This document shows, one piece after another, positions 61,736-64,000 of a stretch of 64,000 bases of DNA. The stretch comes from Kuschelorhynchus macadamiae (lineage: Eukaryota; Arthropoda; Insecta; Coleoptera; Curculionidae): NCBI GenBank assembly GCA_030620095.1, contig JAUTXW010004472.1:310001-374000 (forward strand), given 5' to 3'. The notes beneath the pieces were generated by a model. That model worked only from the letters and a program-made list of their open reading frames with translations. It was not told where the DNA came from and ran no database searches. The stretch's first letter is position 1, and each line of letters begins with the position of its first letter. Position numbers and translations under genes: made by a program.

Positions 61736-62179
61736 AAATTTTTATTTCATATTAAGGTGAATTCCGAAAAGGCATGGTAAGCAACCATGTCGAACCTGTC
61801 TGATTATCTGTGAATTTTGAAAGATGCCTGATATGTCCCGTAGTGACTCACAAAAAATATGGTCACCTTAGACTTGCATTGTCTTCAATTTAAATTATTC
61901 ACAAGGTTATGATCAGCTATGTATCTAGGACCTCTAGGATCGTTCTCAAGTGTAAACTAATCAGTGATCGAAACGTTGTGAGTACTTTAAATTAAAGACG
62001 AGTCAAGACCGACAAGTGAATTTTATTCAGAAGGCCCCATTGTCTACAACCTTCAGACAAAACAAAATGTCTTTAGATTCACAGCTTGTAGGATTTTAAT
62101 AATTAAATAATTACTATTAAAGTAAATGTCAGCAAAAATAATTTGACAGAAATAACAGGGAAACAGGTAAAATATTAGT

Positions 62180-62310
62180 GCGAATCCTATATGGGAAAAA
62201 CTCAAAGGCGGCCTAATAAAAAGTTTAAATATTAGCTAAAATTCAATTTCCTGAAATAAAACTCTGGTTTTCTTTGTGGAAAATAAAAAATAACGTAATT
62301 TTTTGTATAA
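62180..62310 (-). repeat. GCCGCC-unit composite repeat, short reverse fragment
   Basis: Reads GGTAAAATATTAGTGCGAAT, AGGCGGCCTAATAAAAAG, then TTTGTGGAAAATAAAAAAT, matching the ends of the copies at 26975 and 36760. Confidence 0.6.
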
Positions 62311-62700
62311 ACTTTGTAAATACAATTATGAAAAATATCTAATAATATTAAAATAAAAATAAATTGGTGACTTTTTACCCAGAAGTTACCTCGTAAAGAA
62401 TTTCCGAACACACAGATAAAATATTTTATGAACTTGTATTATAGTTGTTTGGTAACAACTAAGAAAAATAAAATAAAATGCAGTTTATAAGACTTGTGTA
62501 AAGTTATTAGTTATTACCAAATAATTATATACGTATAAGAAAAACCCTGTTATGTCTACATAGTGGAATTCCGTACAAGGGAAGTTATATGTACATATAT
62601 ATAAAATCTGTTATCTGTACGTAGGAGTATAATTCTGTACGATATAAGTTCTGGGTAAAGACGATTTGTTGGTTTTTTATTTGTTTTTAATTTACTCTCA

Positions 62701-62726
62701 TATTATTATTATTATTATTATTATTA
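62701..62726. repeat. (TAT)n microsatellite
   Basis: About eight TAT/ATT units without interruption. Confidence 0.95.
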
Positions 62727-62779
62727 ACTTTATTTATATAGTATATAAAAAACAAATGATGTCATTTATTATTTTACTC

Positions 62780-62950
62780 TAAAAAGGCTTTATTCCAGGA
62801 AATGGAGTTTTATTGAATATTTATACATTTTATTAGGCCATCATTTTGTTTAGCTATATATGATTAGCACTAAAATTCTTTTATACATATATAACTTGAT
62901 TTTTCTGTAAAATTTCTATAAGTAGTTTCTTAATAATAAAGCATTCTTAA
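62780..62950 (+). repeat. GCCGCC-unit composite repeat, short forward fragment
   Basis: Reads TTAGGCCATCATTTTGTTTAG, ATAACTTGATTTTTCTG and AAGTAGTTTCTTAATAAT, a single unit and a half. Confidence 0.55.
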
Positions 62951-63316
62951 AAGTTTGAATCTGTTCTGACTTGTTTATTACAATAAAATTGTATCTCTAA
63001 CTTCAGTAAAAATTGGAATCGTCAAAAAATATTCAAGTAAGTTTTATGATGAATGCACATTTTTGTGCATTACTATAATTTAGCGTTTTTTTTTTCGGCG
63101 AATGAAAATAATTTATTTATTAGAAGGGACAAACATTTTAAAGGTTTATTCAGAATATAAAAACTAAATAAAAAATATGAACCATTTCTGCCAAACCCAG
63201 CAACACAACAGTTTTTTGCTGGTTATTCAGTACTGCTATATCTATTGGATTAACTTTAATTTAAAAATACACACACCATATCGTGTGTTGCAAGACCCAA
63301 TGCGCAGGCGTATTTG

Positions 63317-63450
63317 CGAAATAGAATAAAATAAAATAAGAAGATGAAAGTTGGTCATCTCTTATTTTATAAACGTATAAACGCCTTATGGGAGTTGCGT
63401 GCATTGATCTCCTTATTTTATATTATTTTATTTTATTTCCTTTATAAACT
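63317..63450. repeat. Short inverted repeat
   Basis: GAAATAGAATAAAATAAAAT faces ATTTTATTTTATTTCC about 100 bases on. It may be a small foldback or chance in simple sequence. Confidence 0.45.
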
Positions 63451-63509
63451 CGCCTTATCGTTTACTTTCTAAGTTCGTGGTAGGTATTGGCAAATTGTGA
63501 TGGATTATT

Positions 63510-64000
63510 TGTTCCGTTGTTATTTCCAATATTCGCAAAAATCAAGAGATATGTTAACACAGCCATTAAAGAGTTTAATTAACAACACTCTTGACAAGCA
63601 TGTGAGTAGACTGTACGTGACAGACTTGCTGGATAAATTTCGAGAAACAGGGTATGCGTGGTAAGTCCGAAATACAGCAGTGCCATCAAATACGGTGGTT
63701 GAAGGAAGTAAATAAAGATAACTACAAACGCTTGAAATTATCTGAAGTATCTAGTAAATTAATAATTGAAAATCCAAATTATTTTTAAAAATACTCCTTT
63801 CAGATGAAAGTACATTTTTCCTTAATGGACAGTTGAATAGTTGCAACTGCTGATATTGCCCATTTGACAGTCACACGAATTTTTTAACTTATAAAGCCCC
63901 ATGAAACAGAGTGTTTCGATTATATTTTTCTAAACCCCTGGTGTAAGCTGGGAATTTGGAGCGTACCGTGACAATAAAGATTTTCCGTACAGTAACGATT
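63510..64000 (+). pseudogene. Mariner-like transposase remnant at window edge
   Basis: At 63794-63850 the frame LLSDESTFFLNGQLNSCNC matches the block of mariner-like transposases around the second catalytic aspartate. Upstream frames hold only fragments. It is broken by stops and continues beyond the window. Confidence 0.55.

Noticed and set aside
1..64000. Bacterial-type features (operons, CRISPR arrays, prophage, insertion sequences)
   Set aside because: Spliced genes, a eukaryotic tRNA with Pol III terminator and animal transposons show nuclear animal DNA.

Overview
The window is a stretch of AT-rich nuclear DNA from an animal, almost certainly an insect and, by inference, a beetle or a related holometabolan. 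The evidence is GT-AG introns up to about 8 kb, a canonical eukaryotic tRNA-Asn, an MST-HMG-type protamine-like gene (a family known from insect testis), a BMP9/10-type ligand gene (known from beetles but absent from Drosophila), degenerate TTAGG runs, and heavy loading with hAT, Tc1/mariner, non-LTR and foldback elements. The species cannot be fixed from sequence alone.

Only three loci look like host genes with good support. (1) A BMP9/10-like TGF-beta ligand is encoded on + in four coding exons (20851-21166, 22300-22449, 30444-30976, 34685-34918). The exons join in frame to 410 codons with signal peptide, prodomain, furin site and a seven-cysteine knot ending in CGCR. (2) A single-exon protamine-like MST-HMG protein lies at 11959-12435 (+). 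(3) tRNA-Asn(GUU) lies at 44644-44717 (+). A fourth, weaker locus is a pair of exon-like reading frames on the minus strand at 13410-13714 and 13983-14215, of unknown product.

Layout: 1-6.7 kb holds interspersed repeats, a broken GTF2IRD2-like hAT transposase and a hAT MITE with a perfect 8-bp target duplication. 7.1-9.6 kb is a complete-ended but internally deleted hAT element with GGTCTC subterminal arrays. 10.6-11.4 kb is a LINE remnant, followed by the protamine-like gene and the unknown minus-strand exons. 14.3-16.7 kb holds two back-to-back foldback elements. 20.8-34.9 kb is the BMP locus, whose introns contain a giant inverted repeat and two different retrotransposon remnants. 35-36.1 kb is another LINE remnant. 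38-50 kb holds MITEs, foldbacks and the tRNA. 51-62 kb is dominated by copies of one composite repeat built from degenerate units of about 150 bp that begin GCCGCCATTTTGTT. The end of the window holds mariner-like remnants.

The most unusual signals are the composite GCCGCC-unit repeat family (about a dozen copies in both orientations, two of them forming a palindrome inside BMP intron 2), the protamine-like gene, and the unassigned minus-strand exons beside it. I found no bacterial-type operon, CRISPR array or phage system.
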